Positions 8,523 through 16,970 of a stretch of 64,000 nucleotides of DNA are shown here, in pieces (the stretch's first letter is position 1; each line of letters opens with the position of its first letter). The notes beneath the pieces are model-generated. The model was given only the letters and a program-made list of their open reading frames with translations. It was not told where the DNA came from and made no database searches. This DNA is from an uncultured Microbulbifer sp. (GTDB taxonomy: Bacteria > Pseudomonadota > Gammaproteobacteria > Pseudomonadales > Cellvibrionaceae): positions 1-64,000 of the forward strand of contig NZ_CANMKV010000009.1 in NCBI RefSeq assembly GCF_947498635.1. The letters run 5' to 3'. The position numbers and the translations under genes are program-made.

Positions 8523-9122
8523 TCACAGCAGGGTATGGGCCAATAGCAGAGAGAGCAGGGCGGTGATGGTAAAAGCAATGAGGGCCAGCAGGCCGTCGTG
8601 CGCTACCAGGGCCAGTCCGAAAATGGTAAGGGCTAAGCCCGCTGTGGTCGCGGAAAGAGGCACTAGTTCCATCAGTGGCATGGCCAGGGCAATCAGCGAG
8701 CAGGTAGTGGCGATTGCATAGGTTCCACTGCGCCTCACCAGGAAGTCCAGGCGGGGCTGTATCCAATGGTCGGCAAGTTCTGCGGGTCGCCGCAACCAGT
8801 GCAGAGCCCCGATAAGTTTTTTCTTGGAAATGGAGCGATTTAATAACCACTGGGGCAACCACACATGCCTGCGCCCCAGCAGCAATTGAATGGCGACCAG
8901 GAGCAACAACACTGCCATGGCCGTAGATACACCGGGCACACCACTCAGGGGCGAAAACAGGATCAACCCAACCACCAGCAAAAAGGGTGCGTAAGAACGG
9001 AGCCCAATGACCTCAATGACCAGTAGCAGAGAGACCCGCTCAGAGTGTTGGCAGCTGGCTTCGATTTGCTCCAGCAGTTGGCCCAGGCCGGTAAACTCTT
9101 GAGGCATAGCGCTGGGGCTCAA
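8523..9122 (-). CDS. ExoD-family membrane protein
   Basis: This 199-residue protein matches the exopolysaccharide-synthesis ExoD family. It has an N-terminal amphipathic stretch (LLEQIEASCQHSERVSLLLV), then GLRSYAPFLLVVGLILFSPLSGVPG, then paired membrane helices around LLGRRHVWLPQWL, and a repeated hydrophobic C-terminal half. ExoD was linked to succinoglycan synthesis and alkaline tolerance in Rhizobium. Its biochemical role is undefined. It is convergent with the CPBP gene (47 bp between stops). A second Met at residue 6 could be the true start. Confidence 0.8.
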   Translation of the reverse strand: MSPSAMPQEFTGLGQLLEQIEASCQHSERVSLLLVIEVIGLRSYAPFLLVVGLILFSPLSGVPGVSTAMAVLLLLVAIQLLLGRRHVWLPQWLLNRSISKKKLIGALHWLRRPAELADHWIQPRLDFLVRRSGTYAIATTCSLIALAMPLMELVPLSATTAGLALTIFGLALVAHDGLLALIAFTITALLSLLLAHTLL

Positions 9123-9333
9123 TTTGAGGAAAGGCGCCGTTTGCGCCAGTTGGGGCCCCAGTGCTTGAAATACGGACGAACTTGCCGGTACTCAGCTGTG
9201 ACAGCGAATGACAGCGGGCGAAATAGTGTTGCAGGTAAATATTGCGCAGAAATCAGCATGGTGTTCACCGGAAAGGGGAAACCTATAGAGATAGTCTGTG
9301 CTGCCGGAGCGCTGAGCGCCAGCCCAGTATCTA

Positions 9334-9984
9334 TTACTCGCTGGAAAATAACTCATCCAAGGTAAAGGTTTCCACGCCTTGGCCGGCCTTTTGGCTCACA
9401 CCGATCATTTTGGCCGCCACCTGCGCGCCGCTAATCGGACGGTAGCGGCGCAGTCCAGGGAGTTTGCAGATCCAGGGCATAAGGATGGCGCCAAGCTTCT
9501 CTGCGGGGCGGGAATCATGGCGCTCACCCATCAACAGTGAGGGCCGGAAAATACTGACACGGGTAAAGGGCAGAGCCAGGATTTTCTGTTCTAGCTCCCC
9601 TTTCATACGCAGATAAGCGCTGCTGCTTTTAGCATTGGCGCCACTGGAGGAAACCAGCAGGTAGTGGGGTACCCCGTTATCTGCAGCCAGTTGCGCCGCG
9701 TGAAATTGATATTCCACATCCACTTTATACTGCTGTTCAAGGCCGCCAGCCTGCTTCTTGGTAGTACCCAAACATGAGAAAAGCAAGTCACCCTGGAATA
9801 GATTTGCGTACTCCTCAAGGCGGTCAAAGTCCACAACCACATTCGATACCTTGTCGTGAGAAGCCGGAGCTGGGCGGCGGGTTAGGGTGATGATTTGATC
9901 GATAGAGGCCTCCCGCACCAGTTGCTCAATCAGATGGCCGCCGATGAGCCCTGTAGCGCCAAGAATAATTGCCTTTTTAGCCAT
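9334..9984 (-). CDS. NAD(P)-binding Rossmann oxidoreductase (HTATIP2/YbjT-like)
   Basis: This 216-residue atypical short-chain dehydrogenase has the dinucleotide-binding motif GATGLIGGHL at 9-18. DLLFSCLGTTKKQAG (about 69-83) and LLVSSSGANAKSS-AYLRMKGELE (about 107-130) correspond to the Ser and YxxxK region of the family. The length is usual for HTATIP2/TIP30-like bacterial proteins. It is a single gene transcribed away from the AhpD-like gene. The substrate is unknown. Confidence 0.85.
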   Translation of the reverse strand: MAKKAIILGATGLIGGHLIEQLVREASIDQIITLTRRPAPASHDKVSNVVVDFDRLEEYANLFQGDLLFSCLGTTKKQAGGLEQQYKVDVEYQFHAAQLAADNGVPHYLLVSSSGANAKSSSAYLRMKGELEQKILALPFTRVSIFRPSLLMGERHDSRPAEKLGAILMPWICKLPGLRRYRPISGAQVAAKMIGVSQKAGQGVETFTLDELFSSE

Positions 9985-10424
9985 GGTCTTAAATCAATCT
10001 ATTTAGGATGTTGAAGGATGATCTCCCGAGAAGGGGTATGACTGTCAAGTATTAAAAATACCCTGAGTAATTTCCTAATGGTTTTATCCACATTGGAGGC
10101 AGTTTGTGGATTTTCTAGGACCCCGCCCTGTGTGGCTTTTAGAGCGAACCACACTCGGTGTGTCAGATTTTAAAAATCCTGGAGGATTAGCCGGGGTTGG
10201 GATCTGCCCTGGCAGTCAGTGGTAATGCGTAATTCTTTGGTGGCGTCTGAATAACGCAAGTGGTTTTTGAATGCTTTGCCAGATTTTTTTAAATAAAAGT
10301 TCGTTTTATTTAAAAAAATAATTTCTATTTTAAGAGTGGCATTACTGTGGCGTTACATAATATTCTCTCGCGGGGCCCGTTTTAAAGTTGTCTAATTAAT
10401 TAATCACAAGAGCGTATTTGAGCA
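9985..10424. other. Divergent intergenic region
   Basis: This stretch separates two divergently transcribed genes. It holds the long AT palindrome listed separately and otherwise no open frame with family resemblance. The promoters of both flanking genes must lie here, but I cannot assign convincing -35/-10 boxes. Confidence 0.5.
10283..10319. repeat. 16-bp perfect AT inverted repeat with 5-nt spacer
   Basis: The arms ATTTTTTTAAATAAAA and TTTTATTTAAAAAAAT are exact reverse complements around GTTCG. The stem has no G or C. It lies about 105 bp upstream of the AhpD-like gene and about 300 bp from the divergent oxidoreductase start, so it is not a terminator for either. Cruciform or regulator binding is possible. 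Confidence 0.85.
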
Positions 10425-11648
10425 ATGCTATTTGATTATTCGAAATCTCCATATCCTATTCGCGAAGATTTGCGCGATGCAAACTTAAAGGCCTGGCAGT
10501 TTATTGGAAAAACTGGAAGTTGGTGGTCTGCTCAGCAACACCTTGCAATTGCGCAAGAAGTCCGCGCCGCTTATGCCTGCGCTTTTTGCCGGGAAAGAAA
10601 AAAGGCGCTTTCACCCTATCAGGTAGAGGGCCGACACGACAGCAATTCAAATCTTCCCGAAGAGGTTATCGATACTATTCACCGTATAGTGACCGATACT
10701 TCCCGTCTGAGTGAGGATTGGCTGAAAAAAATTCTGTCGGCAGATATTTCCATCGGCCAGTATGTGGAGTTGGTGGCCGTGGTTGTATTTTTAATGAACG
10801 TGGATACCTTTCACCGGGCATTGGGATTCGCCTTGGAGGAACTTCCGGCTCTGGAATTTTTAGGAGATGACCACCCCTCGCAATATATGCCCAAAGGTTT
10901 ACAAGAGGGCGCCGCCTGGGTGCCGATGATAGGCCAGGGACAATGCGCCGAGAGCGAACAGGATTTATACACGGACATTCCCAAACCCACCAACGTGCTC
11001 AGAGCACTAAGCCTGGTGCCGGATGCTGTGCGTTGTCAGCGCTATATGGAAAACCGTTACTACTTTTTGCCCTCTCAGGTTATGCAGGTGGGGGAGAACC
11101 ATGATCGCGCACTGTCACGCACAGAGATAGAGCTGGTTGCCACCAGGGTATCGATGAATAATGAGTGCTTCTACTGTTCCGCCTCTCACGCGATGCTGCT
11201 GCAGGTGAGTGGTGAAGTGCAGGGCAAGCCGCAGGATATTACCAGCCTACTTTCTTCTGAAGATTCGCCGGGGAATGGCAACGCCCAGGTAACCGGCGAT
11301 AATACGGCACTGCTCGCTTTTGTCGATGCTGTGATGGGAGAGGATATCGCGTTAGTTCGCTCGACTCGTGAACACCTTCAGAGCAAACACGGCAGTTCCG
11401 CGCTGGTGGATGTGGCGGCACTGATCGGCAGCTTCGAAAGGATGAACCGCATCGCCAGCGCTACAGGGATTGAACTGGATAAAGAAGTCGACCTGTTGAG
11501 CCAGCAGGCGCAAAGTCAGCTGACACTGGATACCTATGCCCAGGCAACAGAGACCACCGCGGGCGGCAAGGCACTGGGTTGGTTGGTGGGCAAGGTTCGC
11601 CCCATGTTGTTCAAAATGGTGGGAAAGAGAGCTAAGGACCGGACCTAG
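10425..11648 (+). CDS. AhpD-like/carboxymuconolactone-decarboxylase-type protein with two CxxC sites
   Basis: This 407-residue protein carries two AhpD-type modules. The first has CAFCRERK (Cys52, Cys55) followed by helices with a FHRALGFALEELP segment. The second has NNECFYCSASH (Cys248, Cys251, His255), the usual CxxC-xxxH redox centre of alkylhydroperoxidase D and carboxymuconolactone-decarboxylase folds. The first module also has YELVAVVVFLMNVDTFHRAL, the typical CMD helix. The C-terminal 100 residues are helical and unassigned. The adjacent downstream gene, 111 bp away, encodes an exported c-type haem protein, so a shared redox role is plausible. The enzyme substrate is unknown. Confidence 0.75.
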   Translation: MLFDYSKSPYPIREDLRDANLKAWQFIGKTGSWWSAQQHLAIAQEVRAAYACAFCRERKKALSPYQVEGRHDSNSNLPEEVIDTIHRIVTDTSRLSEDWLKKILSADISIGQYVELVAVVVFLMNVDTFHRALGFALEELPALEFLGDDHPSQYMPKGLQEGAAWVPMIGQGQCAESEQDLYTDIPKPTNVLRALSLVPDAVRCQRYMENRYYFLPSQVMQVGENHDRALSRTEIELVATRVSMNNECFYCSASHAMLLQVSGEVQGKPQDITSLLSSEDSPGNGNAQVTGDNTALLAFVDAVMGEDIALVRSTREHLQSKHGSSALVDVAALIGSFERMNRIASATGIELDKEVDLLSQQAQSQLTLDTYAQATETTAGGKALGWLVGKVRPMLFKMVGKRAKDRT

Positions 11649-11759
11649 GCAATAGCGGGAGAGTTTGCTTGCGCTATTACACTGAACAATGAATAGCAGT
11701 TAGGGAAAGTCTACGCTTAAGGCATGGTTGAGCGGTAGGGAAACCATGGAGTAGCAGAA

Positions 11760-13331
11760 ATGGACATTTCCAAATTGACCGTAGGTATTGCGCTGGTCTT
11801 ACTGTTTGGCCTTCCCGCATCGCACGCCTATCCGCCATTGCCGGGAAAGCCCTGGATCATGCCCTTCGATGTGAGCCAGCGTTTCCCTCCTCCCGCGGTC
11901 CATCGGGGCACGAATTCACAACCCAGTCAGCAGGATATTTACGAATTCGCCTGGCGCAGTTTTATCGCGTTGAACTGGCCCTATCAAGAAAATGGGCTGA
12001 GAGGTCAGCCGAACCCTCACGCCAGGTTGGCGCCGATCTCAAACCTGCCGGTGCCCGATGACTTGGTCGTGTGGGAAACTTATATGTCTCCCGAGACGGT
12101 CTTTGTGCCGCCCCAGCAATGGCCCGTCTACTGGGGCAAGCCGGACACCAGCGGTCTGGTGAGGATCAGTACACCGCCCTGCTATAGCGGCAATTACCAG
12201 TACGGCACGCCATTTGCGCCGGGCATCAATCAGCCCTACACCGATGCCAATGTGCCGACGGGGCCCGTGGTGGATCAGAATAAGGAGTACTTGCGGGTCG
12301 AGGTCACCCTGGGGCGCTCCTATTTCGACTATATCAAGCAGTTTGGTTATTACGATTCTGATGCCCAGGAGCAGGCGGTTAGGAAATATATTCGCTACGC
12401 CAATAAAAAAGGGCGGGCCCCACCGCCTGCCCAGATGCCCTCGGATAATGCGAGCCGTTTTCAACCTGTGCCAACCGGGCTTGAGTTTTATCTTAAGCAG
12501 CTGCCGCTCTATGCTCGTCAGGGGCTCACAGAGGTAAAGGCCGCGTGGAAGGTACTGAAGCTCAACGGGGACAATCCGGATGTTCCAGGCCGATACTTCC
12601 GCCGGTTGATGCGATTTCCTTTGCCCGATGGTTCATTGAGTGAGCCTATGTTGATGGGGTTAGTGGGCTTCCATATCCATAGGGTCACCCCCTTTGGGCA
12701 TCTGCCATCCACTTTTGAGCAGGTGGACAATGTCCATATTGGTAAAAGATTGTTTGATCCGCTACCAAAACCCAAGCAGCCTTCACTGAATCCGGGCGAC
12801 TTCAATGGGCGCCCGGTGCGCTACGATAACGGCTATGAGGTGAATGGAGAGAGCGGTGTGGCTGGAGTGATACCGCTGGCCTACAAAGCGGGTGAGCCGT
12901 TGATTCCTATTGATCAACGGGAGCAGGTCAATGTCTCGAGGGTGACAGCGATCCCCTTTGAAGTACAGCGGGTGAATTGGAAATACCAAACACTACTCAG
13001 AGATAGTGTTTGGTCTTATTACCAACTGATTGGGGCCCAAAATAAAAATCTAAAAAACCCGAATCCACACCTGGGGCCCGGTATTTCCGGGCCGCAGACG
13101 TCTAGCACCCAAAATCTGGTGAATACCACACTCGAGACTTATACCCAGAGAGGGTTCAGCTGTGCCCGCTGCCACTTAAACGCCTTTCCCCAGGGGGTGA
13201 CCAGCTTTCCACCCTACGAAGAGAGATTTGAAGACCTACATGTGATGAGTTTTTTGTTGCTCAATGCTCAGTCCGCAAGCCATCCTGAGAAAAACAGCCA
13301 GTGCTCTGGCAGTTACAGCCGGCTGCCTTAG
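11760..13331 (+). CDS. Exported protein with a C-terminal CxxCH haem motif
   Basis: This 523-residue protein has a Sec signal peptide (cleavage near SHA-YPPLPG, residue about 23). One c-type haem-binding motif, CARCH, lies at 468-472 close to the C-terminus. The N-terminal 90 residues read DIYEFAWRSFIALNWPYQENGLRG, a conserved opening seen in uncharacterised proteobacterial proteins annotated only as hypothetical or cytochrome c family. The large middle has no motif I can name. With only one CxxCH and no obvious distal Met box (LHVMSF at about 493 is a candidate), the haem assignment is likely but not proven. It sits directly after the AhpD-like gene in the same direction. Confidence 0.65.
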   Translation: MDISKLTVGIALVLLFGLPASHAYPPLPGKPWIMPFDVSQRFPPPAVHRGTNSQPSQQDIYEFAWRSFIALNWPYQENGLRGQPNPHARLAPISNLPVPDDLVVWETYMSPETVFVPPQQWPVYWGKPDTSGLVRISTPPCYSGNYQYGTPFAPGINQPYTDANVPTGPVVDQNKEYLRVEVTLGRSYFDYIKQFGYYDSDAQEQAVRKYIRYANKKGRAPPPAQMPSDNASRFQPVPTGLEFYLKQLPLYARQGLTEVKAAWKVLKLNGDNPDVPGRYFRRLMRFPLPDGSLSEPMLMGLVGFHIHRVTPFGHLPSTFEQVDNVHIGKRLFDPLPKPKQPSLNPGDFNGRPVRYDNGYEVNGESGVAGVIPLAYKAGEPLIPIDQREQVNVSRVTAIPFEVQRVNWKYQTLLRDSVWSYYQLIGAQNKNLKNPNPHLGPGISGPQTSSTQNLVNTTLETYTQRGFSCARCHLNAFPQGVTSFPPYEERFEDLHVMSFLLLNAQSASHPEKNSQCSGSYSRLP

Positions 13332-13334
13332 CCC

Positions 13335-13769
13335 TTATTGGCGAGTTGGGGCGTTGTCTTGTCTTTCCTGACGACGCATGGGCATGCGGTCAATCCGCTG
13401 GAAAATTTCCACTGGAGAGAATGTTACCGAGCGATATTTCACTCCGCCGTCTTTACCGATGAGTACAACCTGCTCCCCATTGCCTCGCAGGTATTTTTCG
13501 CGAATGTTTTTAGAAAAATCAATGGTGATTTCACCTGGATAATTGGTTTCAATCTTACCGTTGACAAACAAAAACCAGAGTAATTTTCGCTCGGCAAATT
13601 GTGGTCCCAATTTTAGTAGAGTCTGCAGGGTGTCAGGTGTCTTGGGGGGATTGGCTAGCAGTAAAATACGATTCTTCCACTGAAAATTATTTAGATTATT
13701 TATGGGATTTTCCTCGGCAGAAGCCTGTAACGCCAGGAGGGGGAGTAGCAATGAAAATAGTAAGCGCAT
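13335..13769 (-). CDS. DUF4174 domain protein, exported
   Basis: This 144-residue protein has a short signal peptide (MRLLFSLLLPLLALQASAEE). It is followed by a thioredoxin-like DUF4174 domain: WKNRILLLANPP, then RKLLWFLFVNGK, then VVLIGKDGGVKYRS, and ends IDRMPMRRQE, the family's conserved tail. There are no Cys pairs, so it is not a thiol oxidoreductase. It converges tail-to-tail with the haem-protein gene with only 3 bp between stops. The function of the family is unknown. Confidence 0.8.
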   Translation of the reverse strand: MRLLFSLLLPLLALQASAEENPINNLNNFQWKNRILLLANPPKTPDTLQTLLKLGPQFAERKLLWFLFVNGKIETNYPGEITIDFSKNIREKYLRGNGEQVVLIGKDGGVKYRSVTFSPVEIFQRIDRMPMRRQERQDNAPTRQ

Positions 13770-13962
13770 AGTTGAGACTCTGCTTTTTGGGTTGTCAAAT
13801 ACGTTTAAGTTTAGCTGAGCCGTTCTACTAAACTTCAGGAGTCAGTGTATAAATCTGTCAACTGCTAGAGGTTTGTCAACCCAAGCAAAGTGGCTGGATA
13901 GTTTCTCTATTTCAAAATGCTCTTAACGTTGGGAGTGTGCTTCGGGCGATAGTGAGCCAAAA

Positions 13963-13979
13963 GCAGGGGATGGCCCTGC
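13963..13979 (+). promoter_or_regulatory. Hairpin in the leader of the first MFS gene
   Basis: GCAGGG/CCCTGC forms a 6-bp stem around a 5-nt loop, 43 bp upstream of the MFS start codon. It could be an attenuator or simply a stable leader stem. No T-run follows. Confidence 0.3.
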
Positions 13980-14022
13980 CTAGCAGGTTATCTCATTTCA
14001 GCCTCTTTAGCTGGTATCGTTC

Positions 14023-15411
14023 ATGGCCTATGCACAGGAGCCCAATTCTCCATCAAGACATTTAGGTCTACTGGCAATATTTGTTGCCCTTTTTATTATT
14101 GCTATTGATATCAGTGCTTTCTCCCCAGCGATTCCCGCGATCGAAAGGGAGATGAAAATGAATATTACCACTTCTCAGTGGGTGATTAATGGCTATGGAC
14201 TGGTCTTTGGAGTACTGGTAGTCACGGGGGGGCGTATCGCGGATATCTTTGGGCGACGCCGTACATTTATCACCGGAGCCAGTATTTTCCTGCTGTTTTG
14301 CCTGCTCGGGGGGCTGTCAGCTAATGTCCCAATGTTATTGGCCAGTAGAGCGGTGATGGGAATTGGCGCCGCTCTAATGTGGCCTTCAATCCTAGGAATG
14401 GCCTACAGTCTGATGCCGGAGGAGCGTGCCGGGGAAACCGGTGGGTTGATTATGGCGGTCTGTGGTTTAGCCAACACGCTCGGGCCAATTGTTGGTGGCT
14501 TGTTAACTGATTTACTTAGCTGGCGTTGGATATTTTTTATAAATATACCTATTGCCACAACGGCTGTGTATCTGTGCTGGAAATATATACCGCTAGATAT
14601 TCCCTGTGACCCAAATGAAAAAATCGACTACTTTGGGGTTATCACTCTGACGGGCTCGTTGTTCAGCTTTCTTTTGGCTTTGAGTTACGCATCTAACCAC
14701 GGTGCCTGGCATCCATTGGTCGTGATTCTTCTGCTTATGTTTCTTGTGTTCAGCGTTGCATTTGTTGCTATCGAAATACGAGAGCGGGATATTGCCTTAA
14801 TTCCAAAAGATATTGTTAGAAATAAACGCTTTTTGGCTGCGGGGATGGTCACTTTATTCACTTCGGTCACTTTCTTTTCTGTTATTTTGTATTTGCCGCA
14901 ATTTTTAACTAACGTCCGTGGATTTACCATCATACAGTCGGGGCTGACCCTAGTCCCTATGATGGTTTCTTTCGGTTTGATGTCTTTTGTTGCGGGAAAG
15001 TTATACCTAAAGTGTGGGGGGAAAATATTAGTGTGCCTTGGTACTTTGGCTATGAGTCTGGGCATGTTCTATTTGTCCAGGTTGAGTGAGGATTCAGACT
15101 ATATTTACGGGTTAATTATTTTGGGTGCTGGACTGGGGCTGTTTAACCCTTCTACAACCACAATGGTGATATCGGTAGTGAACCCTAACCGTGCCAGCCT
15201 GGCGAGCGCCATTATTTACATGCTCAAAATAACTGGTGGAGCAATGGGTCTGGGTATTAATGCCGCGATCGTTGGTTTTTCCCCAACGATCGCAATGGGG
15301 ATTAGCCGGGCTTTTGAGGTTAATGCCTGTTTTGCCTTTGTAGGATTCGTTATTGCTTTTTTGTATATGAGTGCTCCTCGGATACCAGAGCGAAAAGAGG
15401 GGGAGAGGTGA
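14023..15411 (+). CDS. MFS transporter, DHA2-like (14 TM), tandem copy 1
   Basis: This 462-residue inner-membrane transporter is of the drug:H+ antiporter-2 type. TM1 contains AIDISAFSPAIPAIE, with a membrane Asp. Motif A is GGRIADIFGRRR after TM2. Motif C-like glycine-rich sequence is GLANTLGPIVGGLL in TM5, followed by WRWIFFINIPI. About 14 hydrophobic segments are present. It is the first of three adjacent paralogues in the same orientation, 45 bp from the start of the second. No regulator gene is adjacent. The substrate is unknown. DHA2 relatives export drugs, dyes or small metabolites. Confidence 0.9.
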   Translation: MAYAQEPNSPSRHLGLLAIFVALFIIAIDISAFSPAIPAIEREMKMNITTSQWVINGYGLVFGVLVVTGGRIADIFGRRRTFITGASIFLLFCLLGGLSANVPMLLASRAVMGIGAALMWPSILGMAYSLMPEERAGETGGLIMAVCGLANTLGPIVGGLLTDLLSWRWIFFINIPIATTAVYLCWKYIPLDIPCDPNEKIDYFGVITLTGSLFSFLLALSYASNHGAWHPLVVILLLMFLVFSVAFVAIEIRERDIALIPKDIVRNKRFLAAGMVTLFTSVTFFSVILYLPQFLTNVRGFTIIQSGLTLVPMMVSFGLMSFVAGKLYLKCGGKILVCLGTLAMSLGMFYLSRLSEDSDYIYGLIILGAGLGLFNPSTTTMVISVVNPNRASLASAIIYMLKITGGAMGLGINAAIVGFSPTIAMGISRAFEVNACFAFVGFVIAFLYMSAPRIPERKEGER

Positions 15412-15456
15412 AAACTGTGCTTGGGCGGTCCCTTCCCGCACTCGGAGAGGTGTGCA

Positions 15457-16854
15457 ATGGTAAGTCCATTGTCCCTTACTAAGCCCCAAGTCTATGGGCT
15501 CTGTGCAGTTGCCCTGGCGCTTTTCCTGATTGCGATTGATATGACCGCGTTTGCCCCTGCGTTACCAGCCATAGAGCGTGAGTTTGGCTTTGGTATCACT
15601 ACCTCCCAGTGGGTGATTAATGGATATGCCCTGGTGTTTGGCATTTTAGTGGTTACGGGCGGGCGCTTAGCCGATATCTATGGGAAGAAGCGTGTATTTA
15701 TAGTGGGTACAGGGATTTTTGCACTTTGTTCTTTAGTTGGGGGGCTTTCAGTCGATATGGCCATGTTGTTGGTGGTCCGTTGTTTGATGGGAGTCGGAGC
15801 GGCACTGATGTGGCCATCTATTATCGGGATGGCCTATAGCCTTGTATCTCAAGAACGTGCAGGGCAGGTGGGTGGTGGCTTGATGGCGATACTCGGTCTG
15901 GCCAACATAGTGGGGCCTATTGCAGGAGGGATACTCTCGGATTTTGCGAGCTGGCGCTGGATTTTTTTTATCAACCTTCCTATTGCGCTTGCCGCTATCG
16001 GTTTATGTTGGAGAGCGGTACCTGAGGATGTGGCTCAGGATACTCGGGAAAAAATTGATTATTTGGGTGTTATAACACTAAGCGCCGCATTATTTAGTCT
16101 ATTAATTGCCTTGAATCAGGCCTCTGAAATTGGCTTTAGACATCCCTTGATTGTCTATTTATTGATGTCTTTTCTGGTGTTTATCTGTATTTTTATTTTA
16201 CTGGAGCGGAATAATCAGGATTTAGCGTTAATTCCTGTGAGTATTTTCATGAATAAAACATTCTTTTTGGTAGGTCTGGTGACATTGTTGTCGGCGATGA
16301 TATTCTTTTCAATTATTTTATTCCTGCCACAGTTTCTTGTTGAATACCGTGGATTTTCATCGCTGCAAGCCGGCATGGCTTTAATACCTTTGATGGCTAC
16401 CTTTGCCCTGACTTCATATCTCTCCGGTAGTTTACATAAAAGTTTAGGGGCAAAAGTGCTCATTTGTTCGGGCCTTCTTTGTAAGGGCGCCGGAATATTT
16501 TCCCTTTCTTATCTGCGTCAAGATACTGAGTATCTGGAGCTTATACCAGGGTTGGTCTTTCTTGGTATTGGTATCGGTTTATTCAACCCAGCGGCGACTA
16601 CGGCTGTTGTTTCGGTCGTTGACTCAGGCCGCTCTAGTCTTGCCAGTGCAATACTCTACATGTTCAAAATTGCTGGTGGCGCTCTGGGGGTGGGGGTTAA
16701 TGCCGCTATCGTAGCCTTTGCGCCAGATATTGTAGGTGGTATTGGTCGGGCTTATACGGTGAATGCCTATTTTGCCTTAAGCGCTTTTGTTATTGCCGTA
16801 TTTTTTATACCCGGACCAATCCCGCCAATATTTTCCAGAGGGAAAGAAAAGTGA
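15457..16854 (+). CDS. MFS transporter, DHA2-like (14 TM), tandem copy 2
   Basis: This 465-residue paralogue starts at ATG 15457, where GGAGAGG lies 6 nt upstream. An in-frame TTG at 15421 is less likely. It shares ITTSQWVINGYALVFG with copy 1 almost residue for residue. Motif A is GGRLADIYGKKR and the TM5 motif is GLANIVGPIAGGIL, followed by WRWIFFINLPI. The membrane Asp in TM1 is kept (AIDMTAFAPALPAIE). Charged loop residues and the C-terminal tail differ from its neighbours, so the copies have had time to diverge and may handle different substrates. Confidence 0.9.
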   Translation: MVSPLSLTKPQVYGLCAVALALFLIAIDMTAFAPALPAIEREFGFGITTSQWVINGYALVFGILVVTGGRLADIYGKKRVFIVGTGIFALCSLVGGLSVDMAMLLVVRCLMGVGAALMWPSIIGMAYSLVSQERAGQVGGGLMAILGLANIVGPIAGGILSDFASWRWIFFINLPIALAAIGLCWRAVPEDVAQDTREKIDYLGVITLSAALFSLLIALNQASEIGFRHPLIVYLLMSFLVFICIFILLERNNQDLALIPVSIFMNKTFFLVGLVTLLSAMIFFSIILFLPQFLVEYRGFSSLQAGMALIPLMATFALTSYLSGSLHKSLGAKVLICSGLLCKGAGIFSLSYLRQDTEYLELIPGLVFLGIGIGLFNPAATTAVVSVVDSGRSSLASAILYMFKIAGGALGVGVNAAIVAFAPDIVGGIGRAYTVNAYFALSAFVIAVFFIPGPIPPIFSRGKEK

Positions 16855-16970
16855 TGAAAGGTCATTATATGTATTGTGGAATGGATAGCTTGATATGAGA
16901 TATTAAGTCAGATGAAGTGTCAATTTTTTAGCTTTTAAGCGATCCATGCTGGGTACGAAGGGGTAGATTC

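Noticed and set aside
8299-8862. 187-codon minus-strand frame overlapping the CPBP and ExoD-like genes
   Set aside because: It lies antisense to the CPBP gene and out of frame within the ExoD-like gene, and its sequence is Pro/His/Arg-rich with no family resemblance.
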